Shown piece after piece: positions 34,847-45,430 of a stretch of DNA of 64,000 nucleotides. This DNA comes from Clostridia bacterium (GTDB taxonomy: Bacteria > Bacillota > Clostridia > TANB77 > CAG-508): assembly GCA_017437145.1 (NCBI GenBank), contig JAFSBT010000008.1:209893-273892 (forward strand), written 5' to 3'. Numbering within the stretch: the first letter of the stretch is position 1; each line of letters starts with the position of its first letter. The notes beneath the pieces were generated by a model. It had not been told where the DNA came from. It ran no database searches and was given only the letters and a program-made list of their open reading frames with translations. Made by a program: the position numbers and the translations under genes.

Positions 34847-35896
34847 ATGCTGAAAATCCAAAAAACAATTGTAAACAAAAACGGTGAGCGGTTAGTCTTC
34901 GACGATATTACTGAATTCAATTCATCAAAACCCTTTTATCTTACTCAGTCAGGAGAACTATTAGGAATATTGAACTCAGATGGTATTGAAATCGTCAAAC
35001 CATCTTATGATTCCATTACTATGACCAAATATGGTTTCTTCATTGTAGGAAAAGATAATTTATATGGTCTTATCAATCCTTCAGGTCAAATATGTATTCG
35101 TGCATCTTACGATTACATAAGCAATTGTTGCATCAATGGAATGGTTGAAATAAAAAAAGGTGAAAAAATTGGTTTTGCCAATATAAATACTTTTTTCATA
35201 ATAGAACCTATCTATGATTCAGCAACTTCTTTTGAGAAAGGATTTTCCAAAGTTGATATTGAAGGTAAATACGGTCTTATAAACAAGCTTGGAGTTGAAT
35301 GTATACCTTTATCTTATGATTACATAAGTGATTGCTGCATTAATGAAATGTTTGAAATAAAAAAAGGCGAGAAAATTGGTTTTGCCAATATAAACACATT
35401 TTTTATAATAGAACCTATTTATGATTCAGCAACTTCCTTTGATGAAAAAGGTGTATCAAAAGTTAAAATAGAAGGAAAATATGGATTTATAAACAAACTC
35501 GGAGTCCAATTTATACCATTAATTTATGACTGGATTTATGAACCTTATAATGGTGTTGCAAGAACCAAACTCAACAATAAATACGGTTGCATTTCTTATG
35601 GAGAATTTGAAATCTTTAAGCCTGAATATGATGAAGTAAGCGATCTTGATGATAATGTCGTTTTCGCAAGAAAAGGGAATTTGTATTACTGTTCAAGCAA
35701 GGATAGAAAAAGAATCTTTATTCTTGATACTAATCAAGGAATTATACATACTGGTATAGGATTCACAAAAATCCCTTATGAATGGTGTGAAGAATATATT
35801 CAATTTGATTGCGGAATATCTGTTATTAAGCAAGACGGCAAATTCAGATGCGTTGATGCCAACCAGCACCCCTTAGTTACGTTTTACAATGATTAA
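34847..35896 (+). CDS. WG-repeat protein (349 aa)
   Basis: About six WG-type beta repeats, e.g. GKYGLINKLGVECIPLSYD and GKYGFINKLGVQ; each unit is ~35 residues with a YG.I/IxxY pattern. No signal peptide, so probably cytoplasmic. Two ~70-residue blocks (about 90-158 and 160-229) are nearly identical and are ~90% alike at DNA level, a recent internal duplication. Codons such as ATC, GTC and TTC are commoner than in the core genes. Codon 15 is an in-frame CGG (34889-34891, in GERLV), one of two sense CGG codons seen; a +1 shift there would read GGT TAG. WG repeats are thought to mediate binding; partner unknown. Own promoter and terminator, opposite strand to neighbours. Confidence 0.85.
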   Translation: MLKIQKTIVNKNGERLVFDDITEFNSSKPFYLTQSGELLGILNSDGIEIVKPSYDSITMTKYGFFIVGKDNLYGLINPSGQICIRASYDYISNCCINGMVEIKKGEKIGFANINTFFIIEPIYDSATSFEKGFSKVDIEGKYGLINKLGVECIPLSYDYISDCCINEMFEIKKGEKIGFANINTFFIIEPIYDSATSFDEKGVSKVKIEGKYGFINKLGVQFIPLIYDWIYEPYNGVARTKLNNKYGCISYGEFEIFKPEYDEVSDLDDNVVFARKGNLYYCSSKDRKRIFILDTNQGIIHTGIGFTKIPYEWCEEYIQFDCGISVIKQDGKFRCVDANQHPLVTFYND

Positions 35897-35904
35897 TGTT
35901 ACAC

Positions 35905-35940
35905 AGAAAGCACCCTTACGGGTGCTTTCTTGTTTTATTT
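35905..35940. terminator. Bidirectional terminator between the WG gene and prs
   Basis: AGAAAGCACCC/GGGTGCTTTCT around TTAC, with TGTTTTATTT on the plus strand; also placed to end prs on the minus strand. Confidence 0.85.
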
Positions 35941-35942
35941 AT

Positions 35943-36890
35943 CTATTTATCATATTCAAATAAATCTCCTAGAGGTTTTGCCTCGTTTAATCTTTTTATA
36001 GCTTCTGCAAATAATGGAGCTATTGATACAACTTTTATTTTATCTATCATTTTTTCTGGTTCAATTGGAATAGTATTTGTTACAACAACTTCTTTTATTG
36101 GAGAATTTTGAATTCTTTCTATAGCTGGTCCTACTAAAACTCCATGAGTAGCTCCTGCATATATTTCTTTTGCTCCATGTTCTTTTAATATATTTGCAGC
36201 TTCAACTAATGTTCCTGCTGTACTTATTTCATCATCAAATATTAATGCTGTTTTTCCTTCTATATCTCCTATTATATTTGTTGCAACTGCATTATCATTA
36301 TTTGATTCTCTTCTTTTATCTATTAATGCTAAAGGACATTCAAAATAGTGTGAATATTTATATGCTTTTTTTGAGCTTCCTGCATCTGTTGCAACTACTA
36401 CCATGTTTTCTAATTGTTTTTCCTCAAAATATTTTTCTAATAAGTGTTTAGCAGTTACTCTATCACATATAACATTAAAATATGCTTGAATTGCTGGATT
36501 GTGTAAATCGCATGTTAATACATGGTCTACTCCTGCTGCTTCTAATATTGTTGCCATTAATTTTGCTGTTACTGGCACTCTAGATTGATCTTTTTTATCT
36601 GATCTTGAATACATAAAATATGGTAAAACAGCTGTTATTCTTCTTGCTCCTGCTCTTTTAGCAGCTTCTACTGTTATTAATAATTCCATTATTCTTTCAT
36701 TTACTGGTGGTTCAGTTGTTTGTACTATATACACATCTTGCTCTCTTACAGTTTCTTTTAATTGAACAAAACTGTTATCATTTGCGAATTTAAATGAATC
36801 TTTTTTTCCCATTGGTATTCCAAGGCAATCACATATTTCTTGTGTAAATTCTTCTGCTGAATTACAAGCAAATACTTTAATGTTTTCCAT
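35943..36890 (-). CDS. prs: Ribose-phosphate pyrophosphokinase (PRPP synthase)
   Basis: 315 residues, normal length. Makes PRPP from ribose 5-phosphate and ATP. PRPP-binding loop LIFDDEISTAGTLVEA and the metal/ATP region TCDLHNPAIQAYF are present. Several family motifs are altered: NPAIQAYF where most have AxQIQGFF, and VATDAGSSKKA where most have SPDxGGxxRA; a divergent but complete enzyme. SD GGGGGAAA before ATG. Own promoter and the terminator shared with the WG gene. Confidence 0.93.
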   Translation of the reverse strand: MENIKVFACNSAEEFTQEICDCLGIPMGKKDSFKFANDNSFVQLKETVREQDVYIVQTTEPPVNERIMELLITVEAAKRAGARRITAVLPYFMYSRSDKKDQSRVPVTAKLMATILEAAGVDHVLTCDLHNPAIQAYFNVICDRVTAKHLLEKYFEEKQLENMVVVATDAGSSKKAYKYSHYFECPLALIDKRRESNNDNAVATNIIGDIEGKTALIFDDEISTAGTLVEAANILKEHGAKEIYAGATHGVLVGPAIERIQNSPIKEVVVTNTIPIEPEKMIDKIKVVSIAPLFAEAIKRLNEAKPLGDLFEYDK

Positions 36891-36941
36891 TATTATTTCC
36901 CCCTATTTTTTCGTTTTTTATGTCGAAATTTTTACTATTAG

Positions 36942-36970
36942 ATTGTAACATTTGTTTTCTATAAATTCAA
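36942..36970 (-). promoter_or_regulatory. Sigma-A promoter of prs
   Basis: TTGAAT (36970-36965), 17-base spacer, TACAAT (36947-36942), ~50 bases before the prs ATG. Confidence 0.65.
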
Positions 36971-37058
36971 TAAGATTTAAGGATTTTGTTGAAAAATATT
37001 GTTGTAATATTTAATTTTTGAAAATAATTTTACATTCATAAATCTATTTTTCAACGTT

Positions 37059-37164
37059 GTAGTGGCGAACTGCGTTCGCCCGCCTTCGTAGCATGGGAGA
37101 ACAAAGTTCTCCCCTACATTTAGAAATTCTCACGAGGCGCGGACGACCAATGGCCGCCCCTACA
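37059..37164. repeat. Cluster of three A/B-type palindromic repeats
   Basis: In series: GTAGTGGCGAACTGCGTTCG-CCCGCC; GTAGCATGGGAGAACAAAG-TTCTCCCCTACA; GCGCGGACGACCAATGGCCG-CCCCTACA. The first two are variants with other core palindromes (GCGAAC/GTTCGC and GGGAGAAC/GTTCTCCC). They fill the gap between rpoC and prs, in which no gene is seen. Confidence 0.75.
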
Positions 37165-37194
37165 AAAAAATGCTCACACATGTGAGCATTTTTT
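37165..37194 (-). terminator. Terminator of rpoC (rpoBC operon)
   Basis: TGCTCACA/TGTGAGCA around CA with A6 and T6 flanks, directly after the rpoC stop; symmetrical, so usable on both strands. Confidence 0.88.
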
Positions 37195-40100
37195 CTATTC
37201 TGTTACTTCTGCTGTTTCTTCTTGAGCAGGTTCATTTACTACTTCTGCATTTTCTTCTACTTTTTGTTCTTCCTCTGTGCTTATTCTTATATTTCTATAT
37301 GCATTCATTCCTGTTCCTGCTGGGATTAATTTACCTATAATAACATTTTCTTTTAATCCTATTAATTCATCTTTTTTACCTTTTATTGCTGCTTCTGTTA
37401 ATACTCTTGTTGTTTCTTGGAAAGATGCTGCTGATAAGAAGCTATCTGTAGCTAATGATGCTTTTGTTATACCTAATAATAATCTCTTTCCTGTTGCTTC
37501 TGTTTTTCCTTCTGCTTTTACTTTTTCGTTTTCTTCATTAAATTCATTAACATCCATTAATGAACCAGCAATTAATGTTGTGTCTCCAACATCTTCAACT
37601 TTTACTTTCTTAAGCATTTGTCTTCCAATAACTTCAATATGTTTATCGTTAATATCAACACCTTGGTTTCTATAAACTTTTTGAACTTCTGCTGTTAAAT
37701 ATCTGTGAACTCCTTCTGCACCTTTAATTGCTAAAATTTCATTAGGATTTATTGAACCTTCTGTTAATGGGTCTCCTGCCTTAATTTCGTCTCCTTCTTT
37801 TACTTTTAATTTAGAACCGAAACTAATTGTGTATGTTTTAGAATCTTCCTTTGATGTAACAGTAATTTCTTTTCTTTTCTTAACATCTTGTATTTTAACT
37901 GTACCATCTATTTCTGAAATTACAGCTAATCCCTTTGGTTTTCTAGCTTCAAATAACTCTTCAACCCTAGGTAAACCTTGTGTGATATCTCCTCCTGCAA
38001 CACCTCCAGTATGGAAAGTTCTCATTGTAAGCTGTGTACCAGGCTCACCAATTGATTGCGCAGCTATAATACCAACTGCTTCACCAATGTTTACTTCTTT
38101 TCTTGTTGCCAATCCCATACCATAACATTTAGCACAAACACCATGTTTACATTTACATCCAAGTACTGAACGAACTTCAACTTTTGTAATTCCTGCAGCT
38201 ATAACTTTATCTGCTATATCGCTAGAAATTAAAGTATTTGTATCTACTATTACTTCATTTGTTGTTGGGTCAATAATATCATGTAATGCATATCTTCCAA
38301 CTAATCTTTCATGTAATTTTTCAATTATTTGATTTCCATCTTTTATATCTTCAATTTCAATTCCTTCAGTTGAACCACAGTCTGTTTCTCTTACTATAAT
38401 ATCTTGAGAAACGTCAACTAATCTTCTTGTTAAGTATCCAGAGTCAGCTGTTCTTAAAGCTGTATCTGCTAAACCTTTTCTAGCACCGTGTGATGATATG
38501 AAGTATTCTAGAACATCTAATCCTTCTCTGAAGCATGATTTGATTGGAATTTCAACGGCTTTACCAGATGTGTTTGCCATAAGTCCACGCATACCTGCAA
38601 TTTGACGTAATTGGTTCATATTACCTCTAGCTCCTGATTGTGCCATCATGTAGATTGGGTTTAAATCATCAAAATTATCTTTCATTGCATCTGTAACTTC
38701 ACTTGTTGCTTTTTCCCATACTTTAATGATTGATGCATATCTTTCGTCTTCAGTAATTAAACCACGTTTAAATTGTTTTCCAATTTCATCAACTTGTTTT
38801 TCACTATTTGCCAATATTTCTTTTTTAGCTTCTGGCACTGCAACGTCAGCAACTGACACTGTAATAGCACCTCTTGTTGAATATTTGAATCCTAATGTTT
38901 TAATATAGTCTAATAGTTCTGCAGCTACATTTAATCCATGTTTATCAATACATTTTGCTATAATTGTTCCTAAGTTTTTCTTCATAACTGGGAAGTCAAT
39001 TTCTAAATCAAAGGCTTTTTCAGGGTCTGTTCTATCAACAAATCCTAAGTCTTGAGGTATTTCAGCATTGTAGATTATTCTTCCTACTGTTGTTTCTATT
39101 GTTTTTGTTTTTATTTCTTCTCCAATTTGTTTTGTTCTTCTTATTTTTACTTTTGCATGTAATCCTAAGTCACCATTATAGTATGCTAAAAGGGCTTCGT
39201 CTTCATCTTTGAAGTACATTCCTTCACCTTTTTCATTTTCTGTTTCCATTGTTAAGTAATAACTTCCTAAGATCATATCTTGAGTAGGTACTGTAACTGG
39301 TTTTCCATCTTGTGGTTTTAATAAGTTATTTACTGATAACATTAAGTATCTTGCTTCTGCTTGAGCTTCTGGTGATAAAGGTACGTGAACCGCCATTTGA
39401 TCTCCGTCGAAGTCAGCATTGAATGCTGTACATACTAATGGATGAAGTTTTATAGCTCTACCTTCTACTAAAACTGGTTCGAATGCTTGTATACCAAGTC
39501 TGTGTAGTGTTGGAGCACGGTTAAGCATTACTGGGTGATCTTGAATAACTTCTTCTAATATATCCCATACTTCTGGTCTTAATTTTTCAACCATTCTTTT
39601 TGCATTTTTTATATTGTGTGCTAATCCACGTTCAACTAATTCTTTCATTACGAAAGGTTTGAATAATTCTATTGCCATTTCTTTTGGAAGTCCACATTGA
39701 TATATTTTTAGTTCAGGTCCTACAACGATAACTGAACGTCCAGAATAGTCAACACGTTTTCCAAGTAAGTTTTGACGGAAACGTCCTTGTTTTCCTTTTA
39801 ACATATCTGATAAAGATTTTAAAGGTCTGTTTCCAGCTCCTGTTACTGGTCTTCCACGTCTTCCATTGTCTATTAAAGCATCTACAGATTCTTGTAACAT
39901 TCTTTTTTCATTTCTTACAATAATCTCTGGTGCTCCTAATTCTAATAATCTTTTTAATCTGTTATTTCTGTTTATAACTCTTCTGTATAAGTCGTTTAAA
40001 TCAGATGTTGCAAATCTACCTCCATCTAATTGAACCATTGGTCTTAGTTCTGGTGGTATAACTGGTACAACATTCATAATCATCCATTCTGGCTTGTTTT

Positions 40101-40779
40101 CTGAAATTCTAAAGCTTTCTACTGTATCTAGTCTTTTTACTAATTTAGCTTTCTTTTGCTCACTTGATTTCTCTATCTCTTTCTTTAATTTTGCAGCTAA
40201 TTTTTCTACATCAATTTCTTTTAATAGAGTTCTTATAGCTTCTGCACCCATTTTTGCAGTAAAAGAACCTTTACCGTATTTTTCCACAGCCTCATGATAT
40301 TCTTTTTCATTTAAAATTTGACATTTAGTTAATCCTGATGTACCTTTATCAACTACTATGTATGATGCAAAATAAATAACTTTTTCTAAGCTTCTTGGTG
40401 ATATATCAAGCATAAGAGCTATTCTACTTGGTATACCTTTAAAATACCAAATATGTGCTACTGGTGCAGCTAATTCTATATGCCCCATTCTTTCACGTCT
40501 AACTTTTGATTTTGTAACTTCAACTCCACATCTATCACATATAATTCCTTTATATCTTACTCTTTTATATTTTCCACAATGACATTCCCAATCTTTTGTT
40601 GGTCCAAATATTTTTTCACAGAATAATCCATCTTTTTCTGGTTTTAAAGTTCTATAATTAATAGTCTCTGGTTTTTTTACTTCTCCTTTAGACCATTCTC
40701 TTATTTTTTCATCTGATGCAAGCCCTATTTTAATTTTATTAAAAATATCTAATTCATCTTTAACTTCTTTGTTTTCCAT
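37195..40779 (-). CDS. rpoC: DNA-directed RNA polymerase subunit beta'
   Basis: 1194 residues from ATG 40779, chosen because the SD GGAGGAAAG lies just upstream; an in-frame upstream extension to 40848 is repeat DNA and is not coding. The N-terminal zinc site is [19 protein letters not shown] (the more usual second residue is Tyr). Catalytic NADFDGDQM and the CGSTEG / [20 protein letters not shown] segments are intact. C-terminus ends in an acidic tail. Transcribed with rpoB, but separated from it by ~300 bases of repeats. Confidence 0.98.
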   Translation of the reverse strand: MENKEVKDELDIFNKIKIGLASDEKIREWSKGEVKKPETINYRTLKPEKDGLFCEKIFGPTKDWECHCGKYKRVRYKGIICDRCGVEVTKSKVRRERMGHIELAAPVAHIWYFKGIPSRIALMLDISPRSLEKVIYFASYIVVDKGTSGLTKCQILNEKEYHEAVEKYGKGSFTAKMGAEAIRTLLKEIDVEKLAAKLKKEIEKSSEQKKAKLVKRLDTVESFRISENKPEWMIMNVVPVIPPELRPMVQLDGGRFATSDLNDLYRRVINRNNRLKRLLELGAPEIIVRNEKRMLQESVDALIDNGRRGRPVTGAGNRPLKSLSDMLKGKQGRFRQNLLGKRVDYSGRSVIVVGPELKIYQCGLPKEMAIELFKPFVMKELVERGLAHNIKNAKRMVEKLRPEVWDILEEVIQDHPVMLNRAPTLHRLGIQAFEPVLVEGRAIKLHPLVCTAFNADFDGDQMAVHVPLSPEAQAEARYLMLSVNNLLKPQDGKPVTVPTQDMILGSYYLTMETENEKGEGMYFKDEDEALLAYYNGDLGLHAKVKIRRTKQIGEEIKTKTIETTVGRIIYNAEIPQDLGFVDRTDPEKAFDLEIDFPVMKKNLGTIIAKCIDKHGLNVAAELLDYIKTLGFKYSTRGAITVSVADVAVPEAKKEILANSEKQVDEIGKQFKRGLITEDERYASIIKVWEKATSEVTDAMKDNFDDLNPIYMMAQSGARGNMNQLRQIAGMRGLMANTSGKAVEIPIKSCFREGLDVLEYFISSHGARKGLADTALRTADSGYLTRRLVDVSQDIIVRETDCGSTEGIEIEDIKDGNQIIEKLHERLVGRYALHDIIDPTTNEVIVDTNTLISSDIADKVIAAGITKVEVRSVLGCKCKHGVCAKCYGMGLATRKEVNIGEAVGIIAAQSIGEPGTQLTMRTFHTGGVAGGDITQGLPRVEELFEARKPKGLAVISEIDGTVKIQDVKKRKEITVTSKEDSKTYTISFGSKLKVKEGDEIKAGDPLTEGSINPNEILAIKGAEGVHRYLTAEVQKVYRNQGVDINDKHIEVIGRQMLKKVKVEDVGDTTLIAGSLMDVNEFNEENEKVKAEGKTEATGKRLLLGITKASLATDSFLSAASFQETTRVLTEAAIKGKKDELIGLKENVIIGKLIPAGTGMNAYRNIRISTEEEQKVEENAEVVNEPAQEETAEVTE

Positions 40780-40813
40780 AAAGGTCTTCTTTCCTCCTTC
40801 AAAAATTCGCATT

Positions 40814-40906
40814 GTAGTGGAGAACTGCGTTCGCCCTCGGACGACCAATGGTCGCCCCTACATGTTTTTCATTTTTCATTACGGACGACCAATAGTCGCC
40901 CCTACA
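40814..40906. repeat. Two adjacent A-type repeats between rpoB and rpoC
   Basis: 40814-40862 is a fused pair: GTAGTGGAGAACTGCGTTCG then a standard A core (GGACGACCAATGGTCG-CCCCTACA). 40881-40906 is another A copy with AATAGTCG. Both are transcribed in the rpoB-rpoC mRNA. Confidence 0.8.
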
Positions 40907-41037
40907 TTAGTCCGTACATCTTTACAAATTCGTTTATACAATATCATAAAATCAAATATACACTGCTCGAACAATTCCATTTTGAAATTTAATTTTATTT
41001 TATTGATTAATATTTAATTAGATTAGATTTTTTATTC

Positions 41038-41063
41038 GGGCGGACACAGGGCCCGCCCCTACA
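41038..41063. repeat. Family B repeat after rpoB
   Basis: GGGCGGACACAGGGCCCGCC then CCTACA, 18 bases beyond the rpoB stop. Confidence 0.85.
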
Positions 41064-41080
41064 TCATTTTTATAATTTTA

Positions 41081-44000
41081 CTATTCTATAATGTCTTCGT
41101 CATTTAAAAGATTGTCTGTTGCAAGGTCATTGTCAAAAATTTCTTTATCTAAAACTTCTGGCTCTTCAAGTAAATCTTCTTCATCAATATCATCTATATC
41201 ATCAATTAAATCATCGTCTTCTAGATTTTCTTCGTTATATTCATCTTGTAATTCTTCTTCATTAACAATTTGTTCAGCTTCTAGTAACTTATTTGCTTCT
41301 TCAATATTTAAGTCTATTCCTTCATCTATATTTTCTTTAAGTTCTAGTTCTTCATCATTGTCAGAATATAGTCTTACGTCTAATCCTAAACTTTGTAATT
41401 CTTTTACTAAAACTTTGAAACTTTCTGGAACCCCTGGCTCTGGAACATTTTCACCTTTTACTATTGCTTCATATGTTTTTACTCTACCTACAACATCATC
41501 TGATTTTACTGTTAAAATTTCTTGTAATGTATATGCTGCTCCATATGCTTCTAGAGCCCAAACTTCCATTTCTCCAAAACGTTGTCCTCCAAATTGAGCT
41601 TTACCTCCTAAAGGTTGTTGCGTTACTAATGAGTATGGTCCAGTTGAACGAGCATGTATTTTATCATCAACTAAGTGGTGAAGTTTTAACATGTACATAA
41701 CTCCAACTGTAATTGGTTTATCAAATGGTTCTCCTGTTCTTCCATCATATAAAATTGTTTTTCCATCTTCTGATAATCCAGATTGTTTTAATAATTCAAC
41801 TATATCTTCTTCTGAAGCTCCATCAAATACTGGAGTTGCAACTTTCATATTTAATAATTTTGCTGCCATTCCTAAGTGAACTTCTAAAACTTGACCTAAG
41901 TTCATACGAGAAGGTACACCTAGTGGGTTTAAAACAACGTCTACTGGTGTTCCATCTGGCATAAATGGCATATCTTCTACTGGTAATATTCTTGAAATAA
42001 CACCTTTGTTACCATGACGTCCAGCCATTTTATCACCAACAGAAATTTTTCTTTTTTGAGCTATATATACTCTTATTACTTCATTTACTCCAGGTCCAAG
42101 TTCATCTGAATTGTCTCTGTTATATTTTTTGATATCAACTATTGTTCCTGCTTCACCATGAGGTACTCTTAATGATGTATCACGAACTTCTCTAGCTTTT
42201 TCTCCAAATATTGCACGAAGTAATCTTTCTTCAGCTGTAAGTTCTGTTTCTCCTTTTGGAGTTACTTTACCTACTAATATATCTCCTGGTCTAACTTCTG
42301 CACCAATTCTAATAATTCCGTTTTCATCTAAGTCTTTTAAGTTTTCTTCACCTACGTTTGGAATATCTCTTGTTATTTCTTCTGCTCCTAGTTTTGTATC
42401 ACGACATTCACAATCGTATTCTTCAATATGAATAGATGTATAAACATCTTCTTTTACTAATCTTTCACTAAGTAATATAGCGTCCTCGTAGTTATATCCT
42501 TCCCATGTTGTGAATGCAATTATAACATTCTTTCCTAACGCCATTTCTCCATTTTGTGTAGAAGGTCCGTCAGCAATAACATCTCCTACTTTTACTTTTT
42601 CACCTTTTACAACTATTGGATGTTGATTAATACATGTTCCACCATTTGTTCTTTTGAACTTACGTAGTTTATATGTATCAATTCCATTTTTTGTTTTTAT
42701 AGTAATTTCGTCACCAGTTACTTTTTCTACTGTTCCAGCTTCTTTAGCTAAAACTGTTATTCCAGAATCTTTTGCTGCTTTGTATTCAATTCCTGTTCCT
42801 ACTATTGGAGAATCTGTAATCATAAGTGGAACTGCTTGACGTTGCATGTTTGCACCCATTAATGCACGGTTAGCGTCGTCATGCTCTAAGAAAGGAATCA
42901 TTGCTGCACCAACTGAAACTAATTGTTTTGGTGAAACGTCTACGTAATCTACTTGGCTAGCATCAACTTCTGTTATTTCATCTAAGTATCTTACTCTTAT
43001 TCTATTGTTTATGAATTTTCCATCTTTGTCCATTGGCTCTGTTGCTTGTGCAATAATATATTCATCTTCTTCATCAGCTGTCATATATTGAACTTCATCT
43101 GTTACTTTTCCACTTTCTTTATCTATTTTTCTATATGGAGTTTCAACAAATCCATATTCATTTATAATAGCAAATGTTGAAAGTGCTGATATAAGTCCAA
43201 TGTTTGGTCCTTCAGGAGATTCTATTGGACACAATCTTCCATAGTGTGTATAGTGAACGTCACGAACCTCGAATCCTGCTCTTTCTCTTGATAATCCACC
43301 AGGCCCTAATGCTGATATTCTTCTTTTATGTGTTAATTCTGATAATGGATTTGTTTGGTCCATGAATTGTGATAATTGTGAGCTTCCAAAGAATTCTCTA
43401 ATTGCTGATGTTATAGGTTTTGTATTAATTAATGTTTGTGGTGTTATTACATCTAAGTCTTGAATTGTCATTCTTTCTCTAACAACTCTTTCTAATCTTG
43501 TTAAACCTATTCTAAATTGATTTTGTAATAACTCTCCAACACATCTAATACGTCTGTTTCCTAAATGGTCAATATCATCTACTCTTCCTAATCCATATTG
43601 TAAGTTTAATACATAGTTGATTGATGAAATAATATCTTCAGTTATTATATTTTTTGGAATTAATTCATCAATTCTTTCATCAATTACTTTTTCTAAATCT
43701 TTTTTATCTGTATTTTCTAGAATGTTCTTTAATACTTCATAATTAACAAATTCCTTGATTTCTAATTTTTTAAGATCTACAAATGTATTTATATCTACTG
43801 TTCCATTTCCAATTACTCTTACTTTTTTATCGTCAATTTTTATATCTACAATGTTTATTCCTGAATTTTGAATTGCAATTGCTTGTTCTTTTGAAATTAC
43901 AGTATCTTTTTCTACTAAAATTTCTCCAGTTTCATTATCTAAAATATCATTGTAAGCAACTTGACCTGCAATTCTTGAAGCTAAACTTAATTTTTTATTA

Positions 44001-44821
44001 AACTTATATCTTCCTACTTTTGCTAAGTCATATCTTCTTGGATCAAAGAATAAGTTGTTAAATAAACTTCTTGCAGCATCTACTGTTGGAAGTTCCCCTG
44101 GTCTTAATTTTTTATAAATTTCAACTATTGCTTCATCACTAGTTTTTATAGTATCTTTAGCAATACTTGCTAATATTTTTTCATCTTCTCCAAATACTTC
44201 TATAATTTGTTCATCCGTAGCTAATCCTATTGCTCTTAAAAGTGCTGTTACTGGTATTTTTCTTGTTCTGTCAATTCTTACATAGAATACATCGTTGCTA
44301 TCTGTTTCATATTCAAGCCATGCACCTCTAATTGGCATAACTGTTGCTTTATATAATTTCTTACCAGTTTTATCATAATCTGATTCATAGTAGCAACCTG
44401 GAGATCTAACTAATTGGCTTACTACAACTCTTTCTGCACCATTAATAACGAAAGTTCCGCTATCTGTCATAAGAGGAAAATCACCTAAGTAAATTTCTTG
44501 TTCTTTTATTTCACCAGTTTCACGGTTAATAAGTCTTACTTTAACATGTAATCTAGTAGAATATGTAGCATCTCTTTCTTTTGCTTCTTCTAATGAATAT
44601 TTAGTTGTATCCTCCATGTAATAATCGAAAAATTCAAGAATTAAATTTCCTGTGTAGTCAATGATTGGCGAAATATCTCTTAATACTTCTCCTAATCCTT
44701 CTTTTACGAACCAATCATAAGAATCTTTTTGAACTTTAATAAGATTTGGAATATCTACGAAATCTCCAATTTTCGCAAATGTTTTTCTTGTTGTCTTTTC
44801 ATAATTTAAGTCTGTTAACAA
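41081..44821 (-). CDS. rpoB: DNA-directed RNA polymerase subunit beta
   Basis: 1246 residues from a TTG start at 44821 (TTG TTA ACA GAC), with SD GGGGGAG ~11 bases upstream; no in-frame ATG is available nearby. The rifampicin region ([21 protein letters not shown]), EGPNIGLI and the [12 protein letters not shown] motif are intact. The last ~70 residues form an unusually acidic Asp/Glu-rich tail. Upstream, the usual rplJ-rplL genes are absent; instead there is a long leader and an L,D-transpeptidase gene. Confidence 0.97.
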   Translation of the reverse strand: MLTDLNYEKTTRKTFAKIGDFVDIPNLIKVQKDSYDWFVKEGLGEVLRDISPIIDYTGNLILEFFDYYMEDTTKYSLEEAKERDATYSTRLHVKVRLINRETGEIKEQEIYLGDFPLMTDSGTFVINGAERVVVSQLVRSPGCYYESDYDKTGKKLYKATVMPIRGAWLEYETDSNDVFYVRIDRTRKIPVTALLRAIGLATDEQIIEVFGEDEKILASIAKDTIKTSDEAIVEIYKKLRPGELPTVDAARSLFNNLFFDPRRYDLAKVGRYKFNKKLSLASRIAGQVAYNDILDNETGEILVEKDTVISKEQAIAIQNSGINIVDIKIDDKKVRVIGNGTVDINTFVDLKKLEIKEFVNYEVLKNILENTDKKDLEKVIDERIDELIPKNIITEDIISSINYVLNLQYGLGRVDDIDHLGNRRIRCVGELLQNQFRIGLTRLERVVRERMTIQDLDVITPQTLINTKPITSAIREFFGSSQLSQFMDQTNPLSELTHKRRISALGPGGLSRERAGFEVRDVHYTHYGRLCPIESPEGPNIGLISALSTFAIINEYGFVETPYRKIDKESGKVTDEVQYMTADEEDEYIIAQATEPMDKDGKFINNRIRVRYLDEITEVDASQVDYVDVSPKQLVSVGAAMIPFLEHDDANRALMGANMQRQAVPLMITDSPIVGTGIEYKAAKDSGITVLAKEAGTVEKVTGDEITIKTKNGIDTYKLRKFKRTNGGTCINQHPIVVKGEKVKVGDVIADGPSTQNGEMALGKNVIIAFTTWEGYNYEDAILLSERLVKEDVYTSIHIEEYDCECRDTKLGAEEITRDIPNVGEENLKDLDENGIIRIGAEVRPGDILVGKVTPKGETELTAEERLLRAIFGEKAREVRDTSLRVPHGEAGTIVDIKKYNRDNSDELGPGVNEVIRVYIAQKRKISVGDKMAGRHGNKGVISRILPVEDMPFMPDGTPVDVVLNPLGVPSRMNLGQVLEVHLGMAAKLLNMKVATPVFDGASEEDIVELLKQSGLSEDGKTILYDGRTGEPFDKPITVGVMYMLKLHHLVDDKIHARSTGPYSLVTQQPLGGKAQFGGQRFGEMEVWALEAYGAAYTLQEILTVKSDDVVGRVKTYEAIVKGENVPEPGVPESFKVLVKELQSLGLDVRLYSDNDEELELKENIDEGIDLNIEEANKLLEAEQIVNEEELQDEYNEENLEDDDLIDDIDDIDEEDLLEEPEVLDKEIFDNDLATDNLLNDEDIIE

Positions 44822-44844
44822 AATAAATCAACTCCCCCGAAATT

Positions 44845-44956
44845 TAGTGAATAATTAATAGTGAATAGTTAATAATTTTGGTTAGTTTTTGACATACATG
44901 TCAAAAACTTTCATTTATTATTCATTATTCATTATCCATTTTTCACTATTCATTAA
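44845..44956. repeat. Family E hairpin repeat with altered core
   Basis: Arms as in other E copies (TAGTGAATAATTAATAGTG.../TTATTCATTATTCATTATCC...), but the core is TTTTTGACA/TGTCAAAAA instead of the AATTTGCTG/CAGCAAATT seen in others. Located in the rpoB leader just upstream of its SD. Confidence 0.75.
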
Positions 44957-45132
44957 ATTTTTTTGAGCAGATATATTTATATAGAAATAAATTTCTATTT
45001 TATAATTAAATAAAGTCCCTCTCAAATACTAATGTGTTATAATCCTCAAAACCGTACTGCCCTAAATCAATTTTGATTCTTATAACCTGAATTAATATCT
45101 AATTCCTCTTTATTTAATTTTTTTAGCAATAC

Positions 45133-45205
45133 AAAAAAGTGTAGGAGAAAATTATAACTTTTACTCTTTGGATACTCTTCAAACTATTGTATCCCTACAC
45201 TTTTT
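45133..45205 (-). promoter_or_regulatory. Structured element in the rpoB leader
   Basis: Outer stem AAAAAGTGTAGG/CCTACACTTTTTT (minus strand) encloses a second hairpin GGATAC/GTATCC; a T6 run follows the outer stem. It looks like an attenuator or terminator ~90 bases after the predicted transcription start and ~310 bases before rpoB. No gene is seen in 44822-45430; apart from this element the stretch holds a family E repeat, a 5' hairpin and the promoter. Confidence 0.55.
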
Positions 45206-45263
45206 ATTATTTTTCAATTCTATATTACTATTATCTTTATTTTAACCACCCTTATATGATAAG

Positions 45264-45295
45264 AGCTACATATTTCTATTGGCGAAATATGTGCT
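45264..45295 (-). promoter_or_regulatory. 5'-terminal hairpin of the rpoBC transcript
   Basis: AGC-ACATATTTC and GAAATATGT-GCT (one bulged base) around GCCAATA. It begins at about +1 of the predicted transcript and may protect its 5' end. Confidence 0.45.
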
Positions 45296-45300
45296 GTATA

Positions 45301-45330
45301 ATAATATCATAATTATATGTGGCTTGTCAA
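45301..45330 (-). promoter_or_regulatory. Candidate sigma-A promoter of rpoBC
   Basis: TTGACA (45330-45325), 18-base spacer, TATTAT (45306-45301). The predicted start near 45294 gives a leader of ~470 bases. Confidence 0.65.
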
Positions 45331-45398
45331 TGTTTTTTTAAAAATTGTTGTTAGAATTTGGAGTTTGGTGTTTGGTTATATAGAGCTCGTCCTTGAAG

Positions 45399-45425
45399 TG
45401 CGTACGACCAATTGTCGCCCCTATA
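45399..45425. repeat. Family A repeat, variant
   Basis: GTGCGTACGACCAATTGTCG then CCCCTATA; partly decayed copy next to the L,D-transpeptidase stop. Confidence 0.65.
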
Positions 45426-45430
45426 GCATC

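Noticed and set aside
37059..37164. CRISPR array
   Set aside because: Only three repeats with different cores and no regular spacers; the same elements occur singly all over the window, and no cas gene is present.
40780..40848. Upstream extension of rpoC
   Set aside because: The frame is open to 40848, but this part is repeat DNA; the SD GGAGGAAAG is placed for ATG 40779 and the RpoC family starts there.
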